Shown: positions 1 to 6,751, counted from the first letter of the stretch. The stretch: 9,690 nt of DNA from Nitrosopumilaceae archaeon (GCA_007571225.1 RKRU01000112.1:1-9690), one strand, 5' to 3'. Numbers and translations: made by a program. Notes: generated by a model not told the origin, from the letters alone.

Positions 1-256
1 CCTCGGTAGTCTCTTCCGGCATCGTCTCAGTCATGGTTTCTTCGGTGGTCCCCTCGGTAGTCTCTTCTGGCATTGTTTCAGTCATGGTTTCTTCGGTGGT
101 CTCCTCGGTAGTCTCTTCTGGCATTGTTTCAGTCATGGTTTCTTCGGTGGTCTCCTCGGTAGTCTCTTCTGGCATCGTTTCAGTCATGGTTTCTTCGGTG
201 GTCTCTTCTGGCATCGTTTCAGTCATGGTTTCTTCGGTAGTCTCTTCTGGCATGGT
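1..256 (-). repeat. In-frame coding tandem repeat, 51-bp and 39-bp units
   Basis: Four adjacent 51-bp units start at 1, 52, 103 and 154 and are nearly identical. They are followed by one 39-bp unit (205-243) and a partial unit. The 39-bp form lacks a 12-bp piece that encodes an extra TEET. Both lengths are multiples of three, so gain or loss of units keeps the frame (17 or 13 residues). Most differences between units are single transitions, which points to recent expansion by slippage or unequal recombination. Confidence 0.9.
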
Positions 257-382
257 CATTGGTAGACTTTCAACAACTGCGGGGGGGGCATTTTGTGTTG
301 CATCTCCATACATAGCAACAGCTACGCCTATAGCTACAATCGCAATTGAAAAGCCGATTGCGGCTTTATCAATCATGGCCAT
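1..382 (-). CDS. Membrane-anchored Thr/Glu-rich repeat protein, partial
   Basis: This is the N-terminal 127 codons of a gene whose 3' end lies beyond the left edge of the window. The start chosen is ATG at 382; an in-frame ATG at 376 is an alternative. Residues 7-24 form one hydrophobic segment (AAIGFSIAIVAIGVAVAM) followed by GD. This fits an N-in signal anchor with the rest of the protein outside the cell. After a short Ala/Pro/Val linker, residues from about 42 are built almost entirely of TEETMTETMPEET-like units, highly acidic and Thr-rich. Such a tail would be extended and possibly glycosylated, acting as a stalk or spacer for a domain not in view. The family is not recognised. A TATA box 28 bases upstream supports the start. 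The opposite-strand reading through the same bases is only a Val/Ser shadow of the repeat. Confidence 0.75.
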   Translation of the reverse strand, partial: MAMIDKAAIGFSIAIVAIGVAVAMYGDATQNAPPAVVESLPMTMPEETTEETMTETMPEETTEETMTETMPEETTEETTEETMTETMPEETTEETTEETMTETMPEETTEGTTEETMTETMPEETTE

Positions 383-406
383 AATATTTACTAATTAAAC
401 TGATGC

Positions 407-414
407 TAAATAAA
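407..414 (-). promoter_or_regulatory. TATA box of the Thr/Glu repeat protein gene
   Basis: Read on the minus strand this is TTTATTTA. Its centre is about 28 bases before the ATG at 382, which predicts a transcript with almost no leader. This is inference from archaeal promoter spacing. Confidence 0.5.
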
Positions 415-544
415 CTTTAACCGTTCTGATCATGTATTACACAGCATCAACAAACAACATATGTCCCAACACGACAAGTAACCACAAATCTCTTCTTCCC
501 CTCCCCCATACACACCACACCCATACCACAATACCACATTACAA

Positions 545-617
545 GTAACGATTTACGTCTCTCATGCCTGAAATACCGATTCTAGACACAAATTTGGTAA
601 ACTGTTTATGCTGTTAC
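545..617 (-). repeat. GTAAC-ended interspersed repeat, copy D (MITE-like)
   Basis: Read on the minus strand, the 66 bases from the CATAAAC motif to the final GTTAC match copy B (5678-5759) at about 53 of 66 positions, and most differences are transitions. The shared core includes CAAATTTGTG and CTAGAATCGGT. The copy begins GTAAC and ends GTTAC but lacks about nine bases near its left end compared with B. No convincing target duplication is seen. It lies just past the stop of the PIN gene. The plus-strand bases before it (about 483-540) are a pyrimidine-rich, CCACA-like low-complexity stretch with no gene. Confidence 0.7.
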
Positions 618-645
618 CATCCCCTTACAAAACATGGATAGATTT

Positions 646-1233
646 CTACCGTGTCAATATTCTGAATTCCATATTGTCAAACTCCCCAAACCCCCTGATC
701 TCTTCAAAACTCCGATCAAGAGTAATCAGGCCGTCGCAGCCTGTATTCTTTACCAGAAAAGCATGTACCATATCCACGGAACCCAGCACTTTGAACCTGC
801 CAACTTTGGCATCTTTTGAACCCGGCCTGGTGCTTTTGCGGGAATGTGTTATCCTACCCCAAGTCTTTTGTAGAACTGCAAGAGCCGATTTCATGATCCT
901 ATCAAGTTCTACATGTCTACCAGATTCAAGCTTTACGTTTGGCAGTTGCAGCAATTCAAACATCATGCTGTGGTATGTCATTTCACTTTTGTCTAGGATG
1001 AAGTCCAGATGTTCCTTATCCGACAGGAATTCCACATTATGTTGTTCCCAACCCGCCTGCAGTCGTAGAACTGTAACTACCTCCATCAGAACCAGGGAAG
1101 AAACAACGCCCATGATCCTGCCGTCCCTGATTTCTTTCAATATTTTTGATGACAATCTGAACTGATCAGGTTCCTTTTCCTTGCCGACAGATATAGCCAC
1201 CAAGATATTCGAGTCCAGATAATATTTTTTCAA
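646..1233 (-). CDS. PIN-domain ribonuclease (VapC-like toxin candidate)
   Basis: The 195-residue product shows the conserved acidic residues of a PIN-domain RNase: D7 in the N-terminal YYLDSNILVA strand, E51 in SSLVLMEVVTVL, D154 in GSVDMVHAF and D173 in LITLDRSF. The Asp-Ser-Asn and late ThrLeuAsp motifs and the all-alpha middle fit the fold, which cleaves RNA with Mg or Mn. Many VapC toxins are about 130-150 residues, so this is a long member. The gene begins with TTG; an in-frame TAG lies 21 bases upstream and GAAGGT gives a weak Shine-Dalgarno about nine bases before it. It follows a winged-helix-like gene on the same strand after 68 bases, the antitoxin-then-toxin order. The toxin role is inference. 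A stand-alone RNA-processing PIN protein is the alternative. Confidence 0.8.
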   Translation of the reverse strand: MKKYYLDSNILVAISVGKEKEPDQFRLSSKILKEIRDGRIMGVVSSLVLMEVVTVLRLQAGWEQHNVEFLSDKEHLDFILDKSEMTYHSMMFELLQLPNVKLESGRHVELDRIMKSALAVLQKTWGRITHSRKSTRPGSKDAKVGRFKVLGSVDMVHAFLVKNTGCDGLITLDRSFEEIRGFGEFDNMEFRILTR

Positions 1234-1301
1234 CGGCCTCGTACCTTCAATCTATTCACGGACCGTGTCTACAAGTCCGTAACAAATCGGCACGTCGATC
1301 T

Positions 1302-1985
1302 TCAACGGCCTCGCGCCTCTCGGATCATTTCTTCGGAGTCAAAGTGTTCGGCATCGATGTAGTCGGCAAAAATTCCTTGTATGCGTTCAAATGATTCTGG
1401 ATCTAGATCAGGTGCCCTTTTCAGGCCTATGGACATGGCCAGCTCTTTCCGAAATTCCCCATCTCCGAGTACGTGTTGCTGTGCCGATATGTGTGACGGT
1501 ATAATCCTTTCCGGCTTGTCTGATATGTCAGATTCAAAGTCAGGATACCCTAGACCTTCAGAGGCTTTGTTCACGTCGGTTTTGATTTTACTGTTGACGG
1601 TTAATTCCGGATAGCGTCGACATACATCGCTCAAGAGCTTTTCCAGTGGACAGTAGAAATATACAGACACAATCGTCTTTATCTTCTTTGATTCCAGCAG
1701 TCTATCTTGAACAAAGTCTTTGATACGTTCTTTTCCATGTCTGGTGGATGAATACCTGTTAACCCGGTGTCCAGATTCCATGACTGCTTCATATGATCGG
1801 ACGTAGCCGTGCTTTTGCAGCTTTTCTAGGCTGGATGCAAGTCCCGGGCTGAATCCTCCAAAACGATCCGGCCTCCAGTCGTCAAAGAAGTTTTTGTCTG
1901 CGAGAATCTCACGACACGCCAAAAGTCCGATCTTCTGCAGCCTGATTCTTCCCTCCACGTATGGGGCCATGCCGATGATCGACAA
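1302..1985 (-). CDS. Winged-helix-like protein, YwgA/Panacea-like N-terminus; antitoxin candidate
   Basis: The 227-residue product is not firmly recognised. Its first 90 residues show the pattern RLQKIGLLA (14-22), then a FGGFSPGLASSLEKLQKHGYV-like stretch (about 42-62), then a basic region ending in YSSTRHGKERI. This order (R-x-QK helix, 'GPYSP-L' turn, L-x2-L...G-hydrophobic helix) resembles the winged-helix N-domain of YwgA-like and Panacea-type proteins. The C-terminal part is acidic and helical, ending EMIREARGR. The start is TTG, backed by AGGTGA three bases upstream; ATG at 1970 would drop only five residues. A TATA-like run near 2046-2060 would give a leader of about 40 bases, consistent with Shine-Dalgarno initiation. 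It precedes the PIN nuclease gene, so an antitoxin and autoregulator role is possible, though it is long for one. Confidence 0.6.
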   Translation of the reverse strand: MSIIGMAPYVEGRIRLQKIGLLACREILADKNFFDDWRPDRFGGFSPGLASSLEKLQKHGYVRSYEAVMESGHRVNRYSSTRHGKERIKDFVQDRLLESKKIKTIVSVYFYCPLEKLLSDVCRRYPELTVNSKIKTDVNKASEGLGYPDFESDISDKPERIIPSHISAQQHVLGDGEFRKELAMSIGLKRAPDLDPESFERIQGIFADYIDAEHFDSEEMIREARGR

Positions 1986-1988
1986 GAG

Positions 1989-1994
1989 TCACCT
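1989..1994 (-). promoter_or_regulatory. Shine-Dalgarno site deciding the TTG start
   Basis: The minus-strand AGGTGA pairs with the conserved 3' end of archaeal 16S rRNA and ends three bases before TTG at 1985. It favours that start over the in-frame ATG at 1970. Most other genes in the window look leaderless and have no such site. Confidence 0.55.
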
Positions 1995-2303
1995 GTCAGC
2001 AGTTTCCAGGCCGATATGACTCTGCATGTTTCCCTATACTTGTCTTGTTTTTAATTACTTGTCTTAATTCGGTGGAGATTGTGCAGGGCCGGGCCGAAAA
2101 GTTTGTTACATAATCCTGCCCGACATGGATTTGGTTACTGACTTGGCCAAGAAATGCTAGGTTGGAGCTACTTTACGCTGGACGTAAACAGCTGCCATTA
2201 CAACATCTACATTTCAATACATGTGCTTTAGAAACAAAAATCAGCAAATTATCAGAACCAGATCCAGACAACATTTCCAATCTACATGAACAACCAAAAT
2301 CAG

Positions 2304-2390
2304 GTTTAACTGTTTACATCCAGCGTAAACAATTTGTCAAATTTGTGCCTAGAATCGGTCATTTAGGTGTGGGGGGATGTAAACAGTTAC
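2304..2390 (+). repeat. GTAAC-ended interspersed repeat, copy A, perfect 15-bp TIRs
   Basis: TAACTGTTTACATCC at 2307-2321 is repeated exactly inverted at 2375-2389, giving perfect terminal inverted repeats. The flanking octamers AAAATCAG (2296-2303) and AAAACCAG (2391-2398) match at 7 of 8 bases and look like a target-site duplication. The interior (from CGTAAAC to GTTAC) is about 90% identical to copy B. There is no coding capacity for a transposase, so this is a non-autonomous MITE-like element. It lies between the PIN/winged-helix block and purD. Confidence 0.75.
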
Positions 2391-2410
2391 AAAACCAGAA
2401 TACATCAAAC

Positions 2411-2440
2411 GGAGACACGACAAACGGAGACACGACAAAC
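2411..2440 (+). repeat. Perfect 15-bp tandem duplication
   Basis: GGAGACACGACAAAC occurs twice in a row without a mismatch, just downstream of repeat copy A. No function can be assigned. Confidence 0.9.
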
Positions 2441-2489
2441 TGATAACTGCGGTTCTCAACTGTCAGGGATACAAAAAACCGGAGAGTCG

Positions 2490-2502
2490 GCGAGCAGCTC
2501 GC
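2490..2502. repeat. 13-bp perfect palindrome
   Basis: GCGAGC-A-GCTCGC is a perfect inverted repeat with a single central base, about 100 bases before the purD coding region. It could be an operator for a dimeric regulator or just a short hairpin. The sequence alone does not decide. Confidence 0.5.
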
Positions 2503-2605
2503 GTGCACATAATCATGCATCCAGTCCACATACCTAGACCCGGTTTGTAACGCTTTAATTGAACAGCAGGCGACTTTTGTCACGGCTGCTGGAAAATTTC
2601 TCATA

Positions 2606-3946
2606 GTGGGAGGAGGGGCGCGCGAGGCGGCCTTTGCACTAAACCTGTCGAGAGATACGCAGCTGTATGCAGTCATGAGTCACAAAAACCCGCTTATCGT
2701 AGACTGTGTAGAAAAGACTGGTGGTATATATGCAGTAGCCGACTCAGATGATCCCCACACCGTTCTGGATTTTGCCAAAAAATGCGGCATAGACTATGCA
2801 TTTGTAAACGCGGATCAGCCGCTGGCAAACGGCGTAACGGACATTCTATTAAGCAGTGGTATCAGGGCCGTAGGCGGCACCCAGAGAGCCGCCAAGATAG
2901 AGTGGGACAAGGTATACTCAATTGAGATAATGAACCGCGTCTGTCCGCGATTCACCCCTTTTTACCGCATAGTCTCAGATGCATCCCAGCTTGAGGGTAT
3001 GATTGCAGAGTTTGAATCACGCCGGCTTGACATTGTAGTAAAGCCGCAGGGCCTGACAGGTGGAAAGGGGGTAAAGGTGATGCCAGAGCATCTACCTGCG
3101 TACGGGGACTGTGCAGACTATGCAGCAAGCCTGCTGACAGCAGACCCCGGCGGAGCGGTACTGCTAGTAGAAAGACTAGACGGCATAGAGTTTACAATAA
3201 TGGGAATCACCGACGGCGAGCACATGGTATTTGCGCCAGTCACATACGACTACCCATACAGATACGAGGGCGACTGTGGTCCTGGAACGGGCGGTATGGG
3301 ATGCTTTGTCGACTCAGTGGACATCCCCTCGTTTATGACCCGGAGCGAACTTGACGACTGCCATGCCATAATGCAGGACATCATACACGACATGAGGTCC
3401 GCAGGAACACCCTTTGTGGGCGTACTTAACGGCGGCTTCTTTAAAACCGCCAGAGGGATAATGTTTATGGAGTTCAACAGTCGCTTTGGTGACCCCGAGG
3501 TCCTCAACATACTTCCCATACTCAGGACGCCCCTCTCCGACGTGATTGTACATATGTGGAACAAGACCATCTCAGATGATGTCATATCGTTTGCCAGATG
3601 TGCAAGCGTCGTCAAGTATTTGGTGGCACAAGAATACCCCAATCCAAGCCCCGAACCCATAGAGTTTGAGATCGATCACGACGCCATCGACGGCCTAGGC
3701 GTAACCGTATATCCGGCTTCATCCATACGCCTAGATGACAAAACCCATTACAGGACGCTCAAAAAGTCACGGGTAGTCGCTCTTGGCGCACTGGCCGACA
3801 CTATAGAGGAGGCCTCATCCCAAGTAAACATGGCAATAGACTCCCACGTGAGAGGAAAACTTGAGTACAGAAAGGACATAGGCTCCAAGGAAAGCCTAGA
3901 TGCGATTGAGAGCTGCGCACGAGCCATGACACGCAAACTATCATAG
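2606..3946 (+). CDS. purD: Phosphoribosylamine-glycine ligase (GAR synthetase)
   Basis: The enzyme joins glycine to phosphoribosylamine using ATP, the second step of purine synthesis, in the cytoplasm. From GTG at 2606 the product has 446 residues. It shows GGGAREAAFAL at the N-terminus (PurD N-domain), the ATP-grasp strand VVKPQGLTGGKGV (144-156), GPGTGGMG (225-232) and the metal-binding EFNSRFGDPE (289-298), followed by the C-terminal domain. The first beta strand of the family (K-F-L-I-V before GGGARE) is encoded in frame just upstream of the GTG. No ATG, GTG or TTG lies in frame between there and the stop at 2510, so the true start is unclear (non-AUG start, frameshift or sequence error). 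It is convergent with the cyclo-ligase gene, with three bases between the stop codons. Function is secure; the start is not. Confidence 0.93.
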   Translation: MGGGAREAAFALNLSRDTQLYAVMSHKNPLIVDCVEKTGGIYAVADSDDPHTVLDFAKKCGIDYAFVNADQPLANGVTDILLSSGIRAVGGTQRAAKIEWDKVYSIEIMNRVCPRFTPFYRIVSDASQLEGMIAEFESRRLDIVVKPQGLTGGKGVKVMPEHLPAYGDCADYAASLLTADPGGAVLLVERLDGIEFTIMGITDGEHMVFAPVTYDYPYRYEGDCGPGTGGMGCFVDSVDIPSFMTRSELDDCHAIMQDIIHDMRSAGTPFVGVLNGGFFKTARGIMFMEFNSRFGDPEVLNILPILRTPLSDVIVHMWNKTISDDVISFARCASVVKYLVAQEYPNPSPEPIEFEIDHDAIDGLGVTVYPASSIRLDDKTHYRTLKKSRVVALGALADTIEEASSQVNMAIDSHVRGKLEYRKDIGSKESLDAIESCARAMTRKLS

Positions 3947-3949
3947 TCG

Positions 3950-4585
3950 TCAAGCGGCAAGGTCACTGCCAACAGCAGTTCGGACCACCCTATCCTCGGT
4001 TATGACAATGTCCATGCGGGCATCATGTTGTTCGGCAGGTATTCTCCTTACCAGTTGCTTTTCAAGCGCCAAAGCAACCCTGACTGCACCTGTAGATGCG
4101 GTCTGGGCGGCAGGACCGGCAGGACCGTCGTCACACCCCTCAAAAAACCGATCATAATATCCAAGCCCGTACCCCAGCCTAATGCCGTCAAGCGACACTG
4201 CAACGGACGGAACAAGTACCATGTCGAGACTCTCACATACGGCAGAATCCACAGGTGGCTCCATTATGTTGTAGGCGCCCCGGATCAGCTCGTCTGATGA
4301 CCTGATCCGTCGAAACTCCATGGTCAGGCCGCCCGTCACGCGTGGCAGAAACAACCTCTTTCTCTTGTCACGCTCCAAAATACAGGTAATCATATCGTGC
4401 GTTGGTATCTCGCTTCCCACTGACCAGTAAAGGCCCACATCCGTGGCGCCTGCAAATTCATCACTGCGATAAACTCTCTCCGCTATCGCATCTGCTGCCA
4501 GCATAAGATAGTCAGCAGAGGTGCCGTCCCGCCGCTCCAGTATGAGTCGGCGGAGTTGGTTCTTTTCTGTCCTATAGTCTGACAT
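3950..4585 (-). CDS. 5-formyltetrahydrofolate cyclo-ligase family protein
   Basis: The enzyme converts 5-formyl-THF to 5,10-methenyl-THF with ATP, returning a dead-end folate to the one-carbon pool. The 211-residue product carries the family's marks: N-terminal KxxLR (K8-R12) for ATP binding, GSEIPTHDMI (57-66), the glycine-rich signature RLGYGLGYYDRF (136-147), and a late PAEQHDARMD segment (183-192) before the closing strand DIVIT. Residues 150-166 are a Gly/Pro/Ala-rich insertion encoded by a short GGCAGGACC duplication, which looks lineage-specific. Its ATG lies inside the end of folD, so the reading frames overlap by 14 bases. That suggests co-transcription and translational coupling, and the shared folate substrate supports it. 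Confidence 0.9.
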   Translation of the reverse strand: MSDYRTEKNQLRRLILERRDGTSADYLMLAADAIAERVYRSDEFAGATDVGLYWSVGSEIPTHDMITCILERDKRKRLFLPRVTGGLTMEFRRIRSSDELIRGAYNIMEPPVDSAVCESLDMVLVPSVAVSLDGIRLGYGLGYYDRFFEGCDDGPAGPAAQTASTGAVRVALALEKQLVRRIPAEQHDARMDIVITEDRVVRTAVGSDLAA

Positions 4586-5435
4586 TGTGTATGTCGGCTG
4601 CCGCCTTCACCGTATTGCTCAACAGCATCGTAACGGTCATCGGACCAACCCCTCCAGGAACGGGTGTGAGAAATGATGCCTTTTGTATCATATCGTTATA
4701 TTGAGTGTCGCCTGTCAACTTTCCGTCAAGCCGCGTGATCGCCGCATCGATTACGGCACACCCCTCACGGATCATGTCAGACCTCAGTTCAAAAGAAGAA
4801 CGGTTGCCCACTGCCGTAACTATAACATCAGCAAGCAAGCAGATACGGGCAATATCCTGTGTCTTGGAGTGACACGATATTACCGTGGCGTTCTTTTGAA
4901 GCAGCATGTGGTACAACGGTTTTCCTATCAGGTTGCTTCTGTTAATTACTACGACCGTCCTTCCGGCCAGATCAATCTTGTGGTATTCAAATATCGTCAT
5001 TATCCCAAGCGGCGTACACGGTACCAGTCCGGGCTTTTGCATGGCAAGCAGTCCGATGTTCTGCGGGGTGAGGCCGTCGACATCTTTGCTAGCAGCTATA
5101 CGCGAAGTCAGTTCAAATCCATTCAGATGGTCCGGTAGCGGAAGCTGGAGCAGTATACCGTGTACGAGTGCATCACTATTGAGCTTATCAATGACCTGTT
5201 CGAGATCCTGCTGCGTGACGTCCCCCCTGAACCTGTAATCCTCAGTAAGTATTCCCACATTGTCACAGGCCTTGTGCTTGTTTTTGACATAGGTAAGCGA
5301 GGACGGATCGTCGCCCACCAGAATCGTGGCAAGGCACGGTTCCACATCGTGTTCCCTCATCTTGTCTATACGCCTTTTGATTCCAAGTTTTATGGTATCT
5401 GCAATTTCGACACCATTGATTCGCGTACCTACCAC
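4572..5435 (-). CDS. folD: Bifunctional methylene-THF dehydrogenase / methenyl-THF cyclohydrolase
   Basis: FolD interconverts 5,10-methylene-THF, 5,10-methenyl-THF and 10-formyl-THF with NAD(P). Numbered from a TTG two codons upstream (5441), motifs are YVKNK with catalytic Tyr51 and Lys55, LLQLPLP (97-103), KDVDG (119-123), PCTP (141-144), the Rossmann-fold NRSNLIGKP (167-175) and PVPGGVGPMT (260-269). Length (about 287 residues) is normal. GTG at 5435 is preferred over TTG at 5441 because the TATA box predicts transcription starting near 5431-5435, and M-V-G-T-R-I-N-G fits the usual short N-terminus. The Asn in NRSN, where many relatives have Gly, is a small deviation. It is the first gene of a two-gene folate operon with the cyclo-ligase. 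Confidence 0.95.
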   Translation of the reverse strand: MVGTRINGVEIADTIKLGIKRRIDKMREHDVEPCLATILVGDDPSSLTYVKNKHKACDNVGILTEDYRFRGDVTQQDLEQVIDKLNSDALVHGILLQLPLPDHLNGFELTSRIAASKDVDGLTPQNIGLLAMQKPGLVPCTPLGIMTIFEYHKIDLAGRTVVVINRSNLIGKPLYHMLLQKNATVISCHSKTQDIARICLLADVIVTAVGNRSSFELRSDMIREGCAVIDAAITRLDGKLTGDTQYNDMIQKASFLTPVPGGVGPMTVTMLLSNTVKAAADIHNVRL

Positions 5436-5452
5436 ACACAAAGTAGTTTTCG

Positions 5453-5462
5453 TATATATTTA
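5453..5462 (-). promoter_or_regulatory. TATA box of folD
   Basis: The minus strand reads TAAATATATA here, a strong archaeal TATA box. Its centre is about 22 bases before GTG at 5435, too close for a leadered start at TTG 5441. The 27-bp repeated element lies about 20 bases upstream. Confidence 0.65.
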
Positions 5463-5482
5463 ATCGTGATCGTATTGCCGGC

Positions 5483-5509
5483 GGGAATTACATACATACA
5501 ATCAAAAAC
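5483..5509 (-). repeat. 27-bp promoter-proximal element upstream of folD
   Basis: The plus strand reads GGGAATTACATACATACA then ATCAAAAAC. It matches 7241-7267 at 25 of 27 bases. In both places it lies on the same side of a TATA box, about 23-26 bases from its centre, and upstream of a minus-strand gene. It is a candidate activator or repressor site, or the end of a dispersed repeat. Confidence 0.6.
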
Positions 5510-5677
5510 GTACGATAGCCTAATTCTTCTGAGAATTTGATGGTGTAAAGATGTCACGGTATGATATGGATGGGGTTTGGAAACCATATTGCAGGCTTAA
5601 TGACATGTACTCACTGGTTTTAGGTTGTTGCGCAGGACAGTTTTTGTGCGTCTCTTAGTTTGCAGGCAGTCTGTCGC

Positions 5678-5759
5678 GTAACTGTACGTCTGGCGTAAAC
5701 AATTTGCCAAATTTGTGCCTAGAATCGGTCATTCTGGTGTGAGGGATGTAAAGGGTTAC
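5678..5759 (+). repeat. GTAAC-ended interspersed repeat, copy B
   Basis: This copy begins GTAACTGTACGTC and ends GATGTAAAGGGTTAC, giving imperfect inverted ends. Its core is about 90% identical to copy A and 80% to copy D. The match to copy C continues past the right end to 5794 (63 of 73 bases over 5722-5794), in inverted orientation. The flanking octamers do not form a clear duplication. It ends 53 bases before the protease start. Confidence 0.75.
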
Positions 5760-5785
5760 ACTGGCAAGCATGATGTGACTTTACG

Positions 5786-5793
5786 TATATAAT
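5786..5793 (+). promoter_or_regulatory. TATA box of the SDH_sah protease gene
   Basis: TATATAAT is centred about 24 bases before the ATG at 5813, predicting a leaderless mRNA. It lies within the segment shared with the repeat copy at 7272-7344, where the equivalent bases read TATGTAAT. Confidence 0.65.
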
Positions 5794-5812
5794 TCTCATT
5801 ACGGATAATGGA

Positions 5813-6751
5813 ATGTTTTTATTTATTTATGAACTGTATGCTTTGTTGGGTAGAAAGGAGCGTAAAGCAATAATTGAAAAAATTGAAACACATAGAAAGT
5901 CCAAAATCCTAGTATATTTTGTCGGCGACAGGCCTTGGTTTGAGGCTCAAATGGCCAGTGATGCAATTCGATGGATTTATGAACACCTGCGGGAGATGAA
6001 TAACAACAAATGTGTGGGGGTAATAGATTTGTATCTTTATTCGCTGGGAGGTCATTTAAACACCCCGTGGCCAATCATAAATGTTTTGCGCGAATATTGT
6101 AGTGAACTTAATGTTTTAATCCCATTCAAGGCATTCAGTGCAGCTACCTTGACATCATTGGGTGCAGATACAATATTCATGGGCAGAAAAAGCGAATTGG
6201 GTCCAATAGATCCTCAGATAATACAGCAACGTAGCGGCCCTCCGGGAACAAGTCAAGTAATGAAACCAATGAGCACCGAAGATGTCTCATCATACATTTC
6301 ATTCATCAAGGACAAAGTTGGAATAACTGATCAAAATGCACTTGCAAAACTTACCAAATCTCTGGCCGATACATTGTCACCTCCTACTCTGGGCGAAGTC
6401 AATCGCATTCATTCACATATTAGAGCAGTTGCACGAAAAATGCTATCCATGTCAAAACCTACGTTTTCTCCGTCCAAAATTCAAGAAATAACAGAATCAC
6501 TTACGGAAAAAACGTTTGTTCACGGACATTCCATAGGGCGTTCGGAGGCAAAACAACTGGGTTTGCACATAAAAGACATGGACGAAACGTTGGAAAGGTT
6601 GTGTTGGGAACTTTACCTGCAATACGAGAATGATTTGAAACTCCATTCATTTAAGAATACCATTGCATATTTTGACAGCGACGATGATGACGAATACATA
6701 GAAAACAATGCAATACTATCGTGCATAGAATCTGTTTCAAAATGTCACTAA
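5813..6751 (+). CDS. SDH_sah-type serine protease (ClpP/SppA fold), soluble
   Basis: The 312-residue product resembles the serine dehydrogenase proteinase (SDH_sah, PF01972) branch of the ClpP/crotonase fold. Seen in order: VIDLYLYSLGG (70-80), the strand and turn matching 'hTPGG' of the family; IPFKAFSAATLTSLGAD (103-119), with Ser109 at the likely nucleophile position; and SELGPIDPQI (127-136). A helical C-terminal half follows, with an acidic SDDDDEY (289-295). There is no convincing transmembrane segment, unlike signal peptide peptidase A, so a cytoplasmic protease is expected. Substrate is unknown. The gene and its two small neighbours are more AT-rich than the flanking genes and lie between inverted repeats, suggesting acquisition as a cassette. 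Assignment to the fold is firm; exact family and activity are less so. Confidence 0.8.
   Translation: MFLFIYELYALLGRKERKAIIEKIETHRKSKILVYFVGDRPWFEAQMASDAIRWIYEHLREMNNNKCVGVIDLYLYSLGGHLNTPWPIINVLREYCSELNVLIPFKAFSAATLTSLGADTIFMGRKSELGPIDPQIIQQRSGPPGTSQVMKPMSTEDVSSYISFIKDKVGITDQNALAKLTKSLADTLSPPTLGEVNRIHSHIRAVARKMLSMSKPTFSPSKIQEITESLTEKTFVHGHSIGRSEAKQLGLHIKDMDETLERLCWELYLQYENDLKLHSFKNTIAYFDSDDDDEYIENNAILSCIESVSKCH

Larger units (their letters stand above)
1986..2605. other. Gene-poor intergenic stretch upstream of purD
   Basis: About 620 bases have no convincing gene. They hold the winged-helix promoter region, a hairpin at 2172-2188 (TTTACG/CGTAAA, 5-base loop) that resembles the left end of the interspersed repeat family, repeat copy A, a 15-bp tandem repeat, a 13-bp palindrome, and a TATA-like TTTAATT at 2554-2560 that may serve purD. 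A plus-strand open frame of 93 codons (TTG at 2162) runs through repeat A and the tandem repeat and has no recognisable product. A minus-strand open stretch at about 1996-2170 has no start codon. Confidence 0.6.
5442..5812. other. Intergenic stretch between divergent folD and protease genes
   Basis: This 371-base stretch holds the folD TATA box, a 27-bp repeated element, an inverted repeat AATTCT-TCTG-AGAATT at 5522-5537, repeat copy B and the protease gene's TATA box. A 35-codon plus-strand frame (ATG 5551 to TAG 5658; begins MSRYDMDGVWKPYC) reads like protein and may be a small gene or a truncated relic. It has no clear promoter, so it is not called. Confidence 0.5.

Noticed and set aside
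33..398. Plus-strand Val/Ser repeat reading frame
   Set aside because: Shadow of the Thr/Glu repeat gene, which has a clear N-terminal anchor and promoter on the minus strand.
608..1165. Plus-strand 185-codon frame
   Set aside because: Antisense to the PIN gene, which keeps all catalytic motifs; no family features on the plus strand.
2162..2443. Plus-strand 93-codon frame starting with TTG
   Set aside because: Runs through repeat copy A and a 15-bp tandem repeat; equivalent repeats B and C differ mostly at first and second codon positions, arguing against a conserved protein.
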